The notes beneath the pieces are model-generated. The model made no database searches. It was not told the origin of the DNA and saw only the letters and a list, made by a program, of their open reading frames with translations. A stretch of 64,000 nt of DNA, taken from contig NZ_JYGE01000007.1 of the NCBI RefSeq assembly GCF_003012055.1, positions 124,001 through 188,000 of the forward strand. The letters run 5' to 3'. A program made the translations under genes and the position numbers. Positions 1 through 8,917 of this stretch are shown one piece after another (position 1 is the first letter of the stretch; every line of letters starts with the position of its first letter). Source of the DNA: Peptostreptococcus russellii. GTDB taxonomy: Bacteria; Bacillota; Clostridia; Peptostreptococcales; Peptostreptococcaceae.

Positions 1-73
1 TATAAAAAATTTATAAAAGAATATATCAACATATTAAAGAATATAAAAAATGAAAATAGTTCTATTATAAGAG

Positions 74-100
74 AAATCGCGATTAATTTCGCGATTTTTT
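74..100 (+). terminator. Intrinsic terminator of a gene upstream of the window
   Basis: AAATCGCG (74-81) pairs perfectly with CGCGATTT (90-97) around an 8-nt loop and runs into a T-tract. The gene it serves lies left of the window. Confidence 0.75.
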
Positions 101-117
101 ATTGCAAATATTTACTA

Positions 118-330
118 TTTAAATATAAAAAGGAAATAGAATAAAAAAGTAAATAGTATAAATAAAGCAATAGAATATAAAAAGACATAGAATAAAAAAG
201 TAAATAGAATAAAAAAAGACATAGAATGACAAAGTAAATAGTATAAATAAAGCAGTAGAACATAAAAAGACATAGAATAAAAAAAGATATAGAATAAAAA
301 AAGGCAATAGTATAAATAGAAATAAAGAGT
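118..330. repeat. Degenerate A-rich repeat region
   Basis: A purine-rich stretch built of AATAGAATAAAA-like words. A block of about 53 bp starting at 146 recurs at 231 with few changes (85-bp period). Apparent minus-strand reading frames here are only the complement of the repeats; no gene is supported. Confidence 0.6.
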
Positions 331-478
331 GTAATAAAAAATAAGACCATAAAACAGAATGTAGGAATATAAATTTGAAAATAAAATCTCTAAAAGTATA
401 AAAACAATATTAAAGATTCCTATTTATATATCCATTTATTAAATTATAAAAAAATAGAGAATAATTAGCAAATAGTTA

Positions 479-507
479 TTGATAATGGTTATCAAAAATG
501 ATAAAAT
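479..507 (+). promoter_or_regulatory. Promoter overlapped by a Fur-like box
   Basis: TTGATAATGGTTATCAA (479-495) is a perfect 7-3-7 inverted repeat close to the Fur consensus. It also supplies a -35 element (TTGATA, 479-484), which is 17 bp from TAAAAT (502-507). Repressor binding would block this promoter. An almost identical site occurs at 57063. The regulator is inferred from the motif only. Confidence 0.7.
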
Positions 508-584
508 ATAAATGATAATTATTATTAATAAAAAGAGGAGAAGTAATAATAATTAATCAAAATTAAATAATAGGGGGAATAAAA

Positions 585-3027
585 ATGAAAAAGGTATTAA
601 GTTTTATTATGGCTTTAGCGATTGTAGCAACGATGATTCCAAGTTCTTTTGCTAGAGAAAATAGTGATTTGGATGCAAAGATTATAACAGTTGCAGATAC
701 TTCTTCATACTTAGTGTTGGACCTTGCTAGTATCAAATCCAAGGCAAAAAAAATATTTCTTGATGGAAAGCTGAGTGCTTTTACATCGGTTGATAACTCG
801 GGGAAAATTATCAAAAGGGAGTTTGATGGAAAGCATAGTTCTTTAAAGGTTGAATTTGAAGATGGAAGTAGCATTACAAGGGATATCGGAAATATTTATA
901 AAAAATTTCCATATCAAACATCTAGTAATAAAAGAGTTAGCCCAGATGTCGTAATTGGTCACGCAAGTATGGCAGTTTGGGATTTTCATAATGCAAAAAA
1001 AGATGCTAATGGTGTAGAAATAATGTATCCATCTAGCAGCACTTTTGATGCTGATCTTTCTAAAAAGAATGATGTAGACGTGGAAACATCTCCTACACCA
1101 GACAGTTCAAAAGATAGTGTGAAGTCGATAAAGTATGGAGAAGATATAGTATTTGAATATGATTTATCAAATCAGAAAGAAAGAAATAATTATAAAAACA
1201 TAATAAGTGTTAAAAGACTTGATAATAAAAAATCAGCTATAAAACTAGATTATTCAAAGAAAATAATAAAAAAAGAAGGGCAAGCTAATTCAGGCAAGGG
1301 AGTTCTTATAATTAAATTTGATAAGAATAAGGCTATCCAAAAAATGGGAGAGCATAAAATTGAAATGGATTTAAAGGGATTAAATAAAAGCCTTATAAGT
1401 AAAATAAATTACGTTAAAGATATGGATACTTCTACTTTGGATCCTATAAATCCAAGTGAAGAAAAAAAGGACAATGAGTATGAATATGGAGAAGATATAG
1501 TAATTAAATATAATTTAAATAATGAAAAAGAGAAATAGAGTGATAAATGATGGAGAAGATTATGAATATGCCAAGTCAAAGGATCCGAATGTATTAGAAA
1601 ATGAAAGTGGAAATCCTTGGCATGTAGTAGGAGAATCTTTTAGAATTAAAAATGACGGTGTGAAGTATCTAAAAAGAGGTGTAAATAACTTAACTATAAA
1701 GTATGAGGGATATCATGATAGTAATTTTAAATTCACATTAAATGAAGGAAGAAAGAATATAAAGTCTGCTAACAATACTGAAATATACAAAGAACTAGAG
1801 TCAGAAAAAGTAGACTCTAAAAAAGAAAAAGAATTAATGCTAAATAAGAATAAATTAGTATTAGACAAAGAAAATATAAAAAAAGACACATTTAAATTGG
1901 CTATCAGTAAAAAATCTTCAAATAGAGGTCCAAAATCTGCAGCTAAGGTAAATGTTATATCTAAGGCAACTGGCGGAGGAATATCAAAGCCATCAGTAGG
2001 AGGAGATTCTTCTTCATCTGGAAGTGTAAATATGGGATGCAAGCTAATATTTGATTTTGATATGGTGGCAAATGCAAGTATATTAGAAAAGCTTGGATAT
2101 CAAAATGATGAAGCTAGCAGTTTACTTGACGCTTGGGAAGGAACTTCAAAGGAGATGGCTTTATTGAAATCAAATCCTTATAGAAAGGTGGTTTGGGATA
2201 GATATCTAACTTTTGTTCAAAACAATAGAGTGAATAACTCAACTTATAAAACTTTTGGAGACTACTTTGATAATCCAGAAGTAGTTACTACGAAAAATGG
2301 ATATTATCAAATGAAATATGCTCTTGGAAATGGAATAGGAAAGCCTATCTATACAATGGATAACATATTTACTGACGATAAAAAAAATAGCAGTGTTTTG
2401 CCAGATAATGTATATGAAGCACTTGATATAGTTGAGATGAGAAAGAATATCGTTATTCCTATGCAAAAGTGGACTAGCAATTTAAATTATATAAAAGTAG
2501 ATGGTAAATCTCTAGAAAAGGGAAAGGATTTTGTATTAGATTATTCAAATAGCAATCTAATCATCAAGGGAGATGTATTCGATAGAGTTGGAAATATAAG
2601 AGTAGAAATAAATGCAAATGGCTTTGATAAATACCAAAAAGATACACTAGTAAAAGCAAATGATGGAAAATCATCAGTTGACTCTGCAAAAGTAGATGAG
2701 GATATTGACAATAAAGATGATTATTTTAGGCCAGAACAGGCAGATTTCGATGAAGCAAAAATGAAATCTTTATTCCCTGGAATGACAATTGACTTAGAGA
2801 AAGAAATACTAGTTAGTGATGGAAGATTTAATGAATATCCGAGATTTATAAAGAATATAGAAAAAGTAGAAATAAATGGAAAGAGGATAGGTTTTGGAAC
2901 TACAGGTGTTATTGTAGCTGGATACGGAGACGATAGCGTATTAAGATTTTTTAAACAGCCACAAAAGGGAGACACTGTAAGTATATATTCAAGAGGATTT
3001 GAAGTTTATAAGTATTTTGTAAAATAA
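585..3027 (+). pseudogene. Putative hemoglobin-interacting (Shr-like HID/DUF1533) secreted protein, split by a frameshift
   Basis: The start at 585 follows GGGGG and encodes a clear signal peptide (MKKVLSFIMALAIVATMIPSS, cleavage near residue 23). The first frame ends at TAG 1536-1538. The protein then continues in the +1 frame from about 1522 to 3027. The break lies inside the second copy of a YGEDIV...NxKE repeat, so this is one interrupted gene, not two. The downstream part carries segments such as KVDGKSLEKGKDFVLDY...INANGF that resemble the DUF1533/Shr-like hemoglobin-interacting domain, and an upstream VIGHASMAVWDFHN segment. I see no CWB2, LPXTG or transmembrane anchor. The Fur-box promoter supports a heme or iron acquisition role, but the function is an inference. 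Removing one A from the 5-A run at 1525-1529, or adding one AG unit, restores the frame. Confidence 0.6.
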
Positions 3028-3066
3028 TAGATATAAGGATTAACAATTATTGAGGGGGGATTTTTT

Positions 3067-4866
3067 GTGAGTAACTTTAAAAAAGCAGCGAGTATAGTAA
3101 TGGCAGGGGCAATAGTTAGTGGGGGAATTGGACAGTATAGTGTCAGTGCGGATGATGCTAGTATAGATGTTGAAAGAATATCTTGAGATGATAGATTTGA
3201 AACTTCAATTGAAATTGCTAAGAAATTAAATAGAAAGAAAGCATATTTTGTAAGTGGGGACAATCCTTGGGATGCACTTTCAGTTGGACCAGTGGCATCT
3301 AATGAAAAGGCATCTATAATACTTGCATCAAGAAAAGATAGAGTAAAAAATGATATAAAAGTATTAGATATAGAAACGGCAACAATTGTAGGTGGAAAGA
3401 ATAGTATTTCTGATGATATTTCAGATATTATAGAAAGAACTATAAAAACAAAAAAGATTTCAGGTAGAGATAGATATGAAACTTCAGAGCTATTAGTTGA
3501 GAGTATGAAATCAAAAGATGTTGGCTTAGCAGGGGGAAGTGTATTTGCAGATGCTCTTTCTTCGGGAGCTTTTTTATCACAAAAGAATATACCACTTTTA
3601 TTATTAAACAATAAAAATGAGATTAAGGATGGATTTAATCCTATCTATACATTTGGAGGAGAAAAATCTATATCAAAAACTTTTGGAAAGAGAATAGCAG
3701 GGGCTAATAGGTATGAAACAGCAGAAAAAATAGCAGCTGAATATAAAAATTTTGATACAGTAATACTTGTATCTGGAAAAAACTTTGCAGATGCGTTATC
3801 TGCCACACCTTTATCACATCAACTAAATGCACCAATACTACTTAGTGATGGGAAAACTCTTACAAAAGGAAGCAAAGAAATAATTAAAAAAGTAAAAAAA
3901 GTTGTAGTGGTAGGGGGCAGAGCTTCTATAAGCCAAAGTTTACTTGAAGAAATAAAAAACATTAATAAAAAGGATTCTTCAGTTTCTAGTTCTTCGGGAT
4001 CAGCTTCCTCAGGATCTTCTTCAGGATCCTCATCTTTAAGCTCTGGAGATAAAGAAATAAAAGAGGATAGTAGGCTTTATGCAAGATTGGTCATTGATTT
4101 TGATAAAGATGGATTAGTGGAAGAAGAGCTATCCATAGCACTTAAAGAAGGTGAAAAGCTAGATGGGCTAGTAAAGGAAATTCAGTCTTCAACTAGCTTT
4201 TTAGAAAATACTAGCCCAAAAGGATATACTTTAAAGGGTTGGAAAATTAGAGGTAAAAATGAAATAAAAACTCTTGAAGAAATTAAAGAGTTAAAAGCAA
4301 GTAAGGAGTTACTATCTACAGAAGAAGAAGGAGAAGAAAAAAGCATATATATAGAGGCCGTGTTTGAAAAAGATTCAAAAGATCCTGAAAAGCCTATAGA
4401 AAAGGAAGACAAGGATAAAACTTCAGAAGATGATAAAGATAAGGATAGCGCTGGAAAAGATGATTCAGGTAAGCCTACAGATAAGGATGATAAAGAAGAA
4501 GATGATGACATTTCATTAAATCCTCAGGTTGAAATAAAAGACCCACCATTTTTATCTACTAATTTGACTATAAACACTTCTAATAAGAGTACTATGGATT
4601 GGTTTAAGCTTTTAAACGAGCAAAAAGCAAACTTTAAGCTAAATGGAAAAAATATAGAAATTAGTAAGGCAGATAGTCCATATTCAAAAGAAAAGTCCTT
4701 CTATATTAGAAATGTAGATGATGGCACTTTTTCTTTTAGTGGATTTGAAGATGGAGATATTATCACTATTTCAATAATTGATAAAGCAAACAAGCAAAAA
4801 TGGCCAGATGTGAATATAAAGTATTCAATAGGAGGTTTTGGAGCAACATTTAAAGTAGTTAAGTAG
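3067..4866 (+). pseudogene. CWB2-anchored surface protein interrupted by an in-frame TGA
   Basis: The GTG start at 3067 has a strong GAGGGGGGA ribosome site and encodes a signal peptide ending near SVSA. TGA at 3184-3186 replaces the glycine codon of a conserved CWB2 motif: the frame reads RIS-stop-DDRFETSIEIA where family members have RISGDDRYETA. Beyond it the same frame stays open to 4866, with about three CWB2 modules (DRYETSELL, NRYETAEKI), a Ser/Gly-rich linker near 3975-4040, an InlB_B/SHIRT-like segment, an Asp/Lys-rich spacer and a C-terminal beta-rich domain reminiscent of the end of the preceding protein. CWB2 modules attach proteins non-covalently to the wall in clostridia. A restart at ATG 3292 lacks a ribosome site and a signal peptide. 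Confidence 0.75.
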
Positions 4867-4920
4867 AGAAATAAAAGTTGTAGCAATAAATAATAAGAAA
4901 AATATAGAATTTTGTATAAA

Positions 4921-4953
4921 GAAGTTGGATTTTATAAGTCCGACTTCTTTTTT
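4921..4953 (+). terminator. Intrinsic terminator after the surface-protein genes
   Basis: GAAGTTGGA (4921-4929) pairs with TCCGACTTC (4939-4947), with one G-U pair, followed by a T-run. Confidence 0.8.
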
Positions 4954-5210
4954 ATGTGATCTAATAGCAGAAAGATATAAATAATAAAATTTTTTTACAA
5001 TCATTTGAATAAAAAAATATAAGATAAGGTTAAAAGGTGTTGAAAATAATACGAAAAAATATGCAGTTTAAAAAATATTGCTAACTAATACAAAAGAATA
5101 TGCAGCTAAAAAGAATATGCAATATATAAAGTAGAAATATCTATAAAATAATCTGAAATATATAAAATAAACATCTATAAAAAATATAAAATATATAAAA
5201 AATCCAATTT

Positions 5211-5224
5211 GTTGCAATTGCAAC
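5211..5224. promoter_or_regulatory. Perfect 14-bp palindrome, candidate operator
   Basis: GTTGCAATTGCAAC is its own reverse complement and lies 209 bp upstream of the operon starting at 5433. The size and symmetry suit a dimeric helix-turn-helix regulator. No regulator gene is adjacent. Confidence 0.4.
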
Positions 5225-5239
5225 TGAAAGATTTGGCAA

Positions 5240-5327
5240 AATCCTGTATAAATAGGGTATAGGATAAATAAGAAATATTTAAGTTGCCTTTTAGCAGGCT
5301 AGAATTTAAATATATATATATTTATCC
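5240..5327 (+). promoter_or_regulatory. Candidate structured leader RNA
   Basis: GGATAAAT (5262-5269) can pair with ATTTATCC (5320-5327), enclosing a nested ATATTTAA/TTAAATAT helix with a GCC/GGC tip. The same GGAT can instead pair with ATCC at about 5241 (ATCCTGTATA...TATAGGAT). The two folds exclude each other. This matches no riboswitch class I know. The bases 4954-5210 hold only AT-rich sequence. Confidence 0.35.
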
Positions 5328-5432
5328 CGAATTAACAATCAAGGATACTTGATAAGTTAAAAATTACAAAAAATTAATAACTCAATAGATTATAAAAATA
5401 ATAATTAGGATTACTTGGGAGGTAATAGAGAG

Positions 5433-6659
5433 ATGAATAAGTATTTTTCAGTAAATGACAAGGTATATAATATAGTAGAGAAAAATCCAAAAGCCATAGA
5501 TTTTTTGATATCAAATGGCTTTGAACAGTTTGAAGATAGAGGAATGTTTGAGAAAATGTCAAAGAATGTTAGTTTGTCTATGGCATTGAAGCTAAAGAAG
5601 ATGAATGTTGATTTGTTTGAAGAGAGATTAGTATCATTTTTAGAGGGCGAAACAGATAGTGTAGATAAAGCCTTAGTTGGAAAAGTTAAAAAAGAAAATG
5701 CAGATATAAATATTGAAGGAGTTCTTCCTTGTCCAATAAGAATACCCCTATTAGAAGGCTTTGAGTCTTGGCTTGAGGAAAATAAAAATAAACTAGATTA
5801 TAGTATAGATTATGAGCTAAAGTCGGCAAATATGGGACTAGATTGGATCAAGGATCAAGTAAAAACTGGAGATGTAAATCAGATAGCAGATGTATTGATG
5901 TCAGCAGGTTTTGATTTGTTTTTTGACAAAGAGTTAATGGGACAATTTTCAGATCAAGATGTCTTTGAGGCTTTTACAGATGAGATTAACTCTGATTTTT
6001 GCAATGACTATATTGATCTTAGAGATCCTCAGAAAAAATACCTAATAACTGGTGTAGTGCCTGCAGTATTCTTGGTAAATAAAGATGAGCTAAATGGAAG
6101 AAAGATACCGACTAAGTGGGAAGACATACTTAGTGAAGAATTTGAAGATTCGGTGGCAGTTCCTATGGGAGATTTAGATTTATTTAATGCCCTAGTTGTT
6201 ACTTTATACAAAGATTATGGTATGGATGGAATATCAAGGCTGGCAAGATCATATATGAAAAATCTTCACCCAGCTCAGATGGTCAAGGCAAAGGGAAAGA
6301 CAAAATCAACAAATCCAGCTGTAAGCATTATACCTTATTTCTTTACTCAGATGTTGAGTGGTGAAAATCAAGTCGCAGTTTGGCCAGAAGATGGAGCAGT
6401 AATCAGTCCTATATTTATGATTGCTAAGAAGGAGAAAAAAGAGAAAATACAGCCTATAATAGATTTCTTTATGTCAAAGGAAATTGGTGAGATATTCTCC
6501 GCAAATGGCAAGTTCCCTTCTACAAATAAAGAAGTAGATAATGGATTGAAAGAAGATCAAAAATTCAAATGGGTTGGATGGGACTTTATTGAAAAAAGAG
6601 ATATAGGAGCACTTTTAAAAGAGTTGGAAGCTAAATTTAATGAAGAGATAGTAAAATAA
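5433..6659 (+). CDS. Cytoplasmic substrate-binding-like protein with an N-terminal DUF1858-like domain
   Basis: 408 residues, starting at the ATG after GGGAGGT (5416-5422). Residues about 5-70 (SVNDKVYNIVEKNPKAIDFL...) look like DUF1858. Residues about 95-408 resemble a family-1-type periplasmic binding fold of the iron/spermidine kind (VLPCPIRIPLLEGF, later VAVWPEDGAVISP). There is no signal peptide or lipobox, so it should stay in the cytoplasm, which is odd for a binding protein. It is the first gene of a three-gene set with a GTPase and an ABC ATPase. The ligand is unknown. Family assignment is by eye; DUF1858 is fairly convincing, the binding-protein fold moderately so. Confidence 0.6.
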   Translation: MNKYFSVNDKVYNIVEKNPKAIDFLISNGFEQFEDRGMFEKMSKNVSLSMALKLKKMNVDLFEERLVSFLEGETDSVDKALVGKVKKENADINIEGVLPCPIRIPLLEGFESWLEENKNKLDYSIDYELKSANMGLDWIKDQVKTGDVNQIADVLMSAGFDLFFDKELMGQFSDQDVFEAFTDEINSDFCNDYIDLRDPQKKYLITGVVPAVFLVNKDELNGRKIPTKWEDILSEEFEDSVAVPMGDLDLFNALVVTLYKDYGMDGISRLARSYMKNLHPAQMVKAKGKTKSTNPAVSIIPYFFTQMLSGENQVAVWPEDGAVISPIFMIAKKEKKEKIQPIIDFFMSKEIGEIFSANGKFPSTNKEVDNGLKEDQKFKWVGWDFIEKRDIGALLKELEAKFNEEIVK

Positions 6660-6774
6660 ATAAAAATATATAGTAAGTTTAATAGATATTATAGAGAAGC
6701 TTTGATAGAAATGATATAGAAAGCTTTGTTGGGATAAATTGAGAGTAAAAAGGTATTTTAAAAGGAGAATTAAT

Positions 6775-7482
6775 ATGAATTTAGTAGTATTTTCAGGTCC
6801 TCCATCTTCAGGGAAGACTAGTGTAATAATGAAAACAATAGATGCTTTAAAAAGTCAAAATATAAATGTAGGTGTTGTAAAGTTTGATTGTCTTTATACA
6901 GATGATGACGTTTTGTATGAAAAGGCGGGAATTCCTGTAAGAAAGGGATTATCAGGATCACTTTGCCCTGATCACTTCTTTGTATCAAATATAGAAGAGG
7001 TAGTACAGTGGGGAGTAGAAAAAAATCTTGACCTTTTAATTACAGAATCAGCAGGTCTTTGCAATAGATGTTCGCCATATATCAAAGAAATTAAGGGAAT
7101 ATGTGTAATAGACAATCTATCAGGTATCAATACTCCAAAGAAGATTGGTCCTATGCTAAGGTCAGCAGATATAGTGGTAATAACAAAGGGAGACATAGTA
7201 TCTCAGGCAGAAAGGGAAGTATTTGAATCAAAGGTAAATTCAGTAAACCCAACAGCTATAACTATGCATATAAATGGATTAACAGGGCAGGGAGCCTATG
7301 AACTGAGCACTTTATTATTGGATGAAAAGAAAGAGATAAATACAGTAAAGGGAATGAAGTTAAGATTCCCTATGCCATCTGCTCTTTGTTCATATTGTCT
7401 AGGGGAAACTAGAATTGGAGAACAGTATCAGATGGGAAATGTTAGAAAAATGGATTTGGAGGATAAAAAAGATGGAAAATAA
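6775..7482 (+). CDS. HypB/UreG/CobW-like GTP-binding protein
   Basis: 235 residues from ATG 6775, 5 nt after AAAGGAG. Walker A is GPPSSGKT (8-15), a Walker B-like strand is LDLLITESAG (86-94) and the G4 motif is TKGD (137-140). This is the plan of SIMIBI metallochaperone GTPases. Cysteines cluster unusually: C64 in LCPDHFF, CNRC (96-99), C110 and CSYC (205-208), suggesting metal or Fe-S binding. It sits 115 bp after the binding-protein gene and overlaps the ABC ATPase gene by 11 bp, so the two are translationally coupled. There are no hydrogenase or urease genes nearby, so HypB or UreG itself is unlikely. The exact role is unknown. Confidence 0.65.
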   Translation: MNLVVFSGPPSSGKTSVIMKTIDALKSQNINVGVVKFDCLYTDDDVLYEKAGIPVRKGLSGSLCPDHFFVSNIEEVVQWGVEKNLDLLITESAGLCNRCSPYIKEIKGICVIDNLSGINTPKKIGPMLRSADIVVITKGDIVSQAEREVFESKVNSVNPTAITMHINGLTGQGAYELSTLLLDEKKEINTVKGMKLRFPMPSALCSYCLGETRIGEQYQMGNVRKMDLEDKKDGK

Positions 7483-8470
7483 TCTAGATATATTGAGTAT
7501 TGAGGAAATAATAAAAAAATATCCTTTTGCAGAGTCTTTCTTTGAAGAAAATAATTTAGATACAAAAGCTTATAGAGATAAAACTTTTCTAGAATTTCTA
7601 AAGCATTTTACGGATGAAGAAGTAGAAGATATGGCTCTTGATCTAAATAAGCTAGTAATTGACTTTGATGAATATATCAAGCAAATGAAGGAATTTCTTG
7701 GAATACAGGAATCTTCAGGAGTTGAGACTCTTACAATTCTTCCAGGTCAAGATAAGTCAGGTAATAAAGAAGGTTTTGATATATTGGAAATCAAAAAATC
7801 TGAAATGATAGCCATAGTTGGTCCTACTGGATCTGGAAAATCAAGACTTCTAGCAGATATTGAGTGGGCAGCTCAAAATGATACACCGACAAAGAGAACT
7901 ATTTTAATAAATGGTGAAAGCCCAGATAAAAAATGGAGATTTTCATCTAATAATAAATTAGTAGCCCAGTTATCTCAGAATATGAATTTTGTTATGGACT
8001 TATCTGTAAAGGACTTTTTAGAATTGCACGCAAAGAGTAGAATGGTTGAAAATATTGATGACACTGTGGATAAGATAATTAAAGAAGCAAATAAACTTGC
8101 TGGAGAGCAGTTTAATATAGATACTCAGATTACAGCACTAAGTGGGGGACAGTCTAGAGCTCTTATGATAGCTGATACAGCGATTCTTTCATCATCACCT
8201 ATAGTATTGATAGATGAGATAGAAAACGCTGGAATAGATAGAAAAAAGGCGCTAGATTTATTAGTTTCATCAGATAAGATAGTACTTATGGCTACACATG
8301 ATCCAACTTTAGCCCTTATTGCAGATAGAAGAATAGTAATTAAAAATGGTGGTATTTTTAATATACTTGACACTAGTGAAGATGAAAAAGCTAAGTTAGA
8401 AGAGTTGGAAAAGATGGATAAAATAATACAAGAAATGAGAAGGGCATTAAGATCTGGAGAAAAACTATAA
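7472..8470 (+). CDS. Soluble ABC ATPase with an N-terminal DUF1858-like domain
   Basis: 332 residues from ATG 7472 after GGAGG. Residues about 7-70 (SIEEIIKKYPFAESFFEENNL) repeat the pattern of the DUF1858-like N-terminus of the first protein of the operon. The ATPase part has Walker A GPTGSGKS (117-124), signature LSGGQ (223-227), Walker B VLIDE (245-249) and the H-loop histidine H276 in MATHD. No membrane protein is encoded in the operon, so it is not an ordinary importer unless a permease lies elsewhere. The shared N-terminal domain suggests it docks with, or is read by the same partner as, the binding-like protein. Confidence 0.7.
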   Translation: MENNLDILSIEEIIKKYPFAESFFEENNLDTKAYRDKTFLEFLKHFTDEEVEDMALDLNKLVIDFDEYIKQMKEFLGIQESSGVETLTILPGQDKSGNKEGFDILEIKKSEMIAIVGPTGSGKSRLLADIEWAAQNDTPTKRTILINGESPDKKWRFSSNNKLVAQLSQNMNFVMDLSVKDFLELHAKSRMVENIDDTVDKIIKEANKLAGEQFNIDTQITALSGGQSRALMIADTAILSSSPIVLIDEIENAGIDRKKALDLLVSSDKIVLMATHDPTLALIADRRIVIKNGGIFNILDTSEDEKAKLEELEKMDKIIQEMRRALRSGEKL

Positions 8471-8544
8471 AAATAGAAACAATTTAGATACTGATTTTTT
8501 TAAAAAAAGAAATATAAAAATAAAAAAGTATTATAAAAAAACAA

Positions 8545-8613
8545 TAATTTATTTAATAAACACCAAAAAGAGAAGTTAAAGGCTTCTCTTTTTGGTGTTT
8601 ATTAAATAAATTA
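8545..8613. terminator. 31-bp perfect hairpin, probable bidirectional terminator
   Basis: Bases 8545-8575 are the exact reverse complement of 8583-8613 with a 7-nt loop. The tip contains an AAAAAGAGAAG/CTTCTCTTTTT terminator-like core. It follows the ABC ATPase operon. It is much longer than other terminators here. Confidence 0.6.
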
Positions 8614-8837
8614 GGCTTATAGATTTATTTTAGAGAAATATATAATATTTAATCTATATATTATAAAGTTACAAATAAAATGAAATTGATTAGAAATGGC
8701 TATAAAAGGGTAAATATATAAGGTTGTAAAGTATTGTAAAGATTTATAGTAAATTATACTTATAAGAATAGATTTCTTATATCTTTGAGGGATAAAACAT
8801 ACCTTGTAAGTATTGTAGACAAGCCATTACAATTATT

Positions 8838-8888
8838 GTATAATTAGATTTAGATGATAATAGTAACAAATTATTATAATAGTTTTAT
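8838..8888 (+). promoter_or_regulatory. Promoter region of the flavodiiron gene with a PerR-like site
   Basis: A -10 element TATAAT lies at 8838-8843. Downstream, TTATAATAGTTTTAT (8874-8888) matches 12 of 15 positions of the PerR consensus TTATAATNATTATAA. PerR control of flavodiiron genes is known in Clostridium acetobutylicum; here it is an inference from the motif. Confidence 0.35.
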
Positions 8889-8917
8889 ATTAGCAAACGA
8901 AGGGAGAAAATTTTATC

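Noticed and set aside
99-350. Minus-strand hydrophobic frames at the left end
   Set aside because: They translate the complement of a degenerate A-rich repeat and have no start signals.
1522-3027. Independent gene starting at ATG 1522
   Set aside because: It has no ribosome site or signal peptide and starts in the middle of a repeat that continues from the preceding frame.
3184-3186. TGA read as glycine (altered genetic code)
   Set aside because: No other long gene in the window has in-frame TGA at glycine positions, and the gene at 17256 appears to stop at TGA, so a local mutation is far more likely.
6775-7482. Annotation as HypB or UreG proper
   Set aside because: The P-loop and G4 motifs fit the superfamily, but there are no hydrogenase or urease genes and no His-rich N-terminus.
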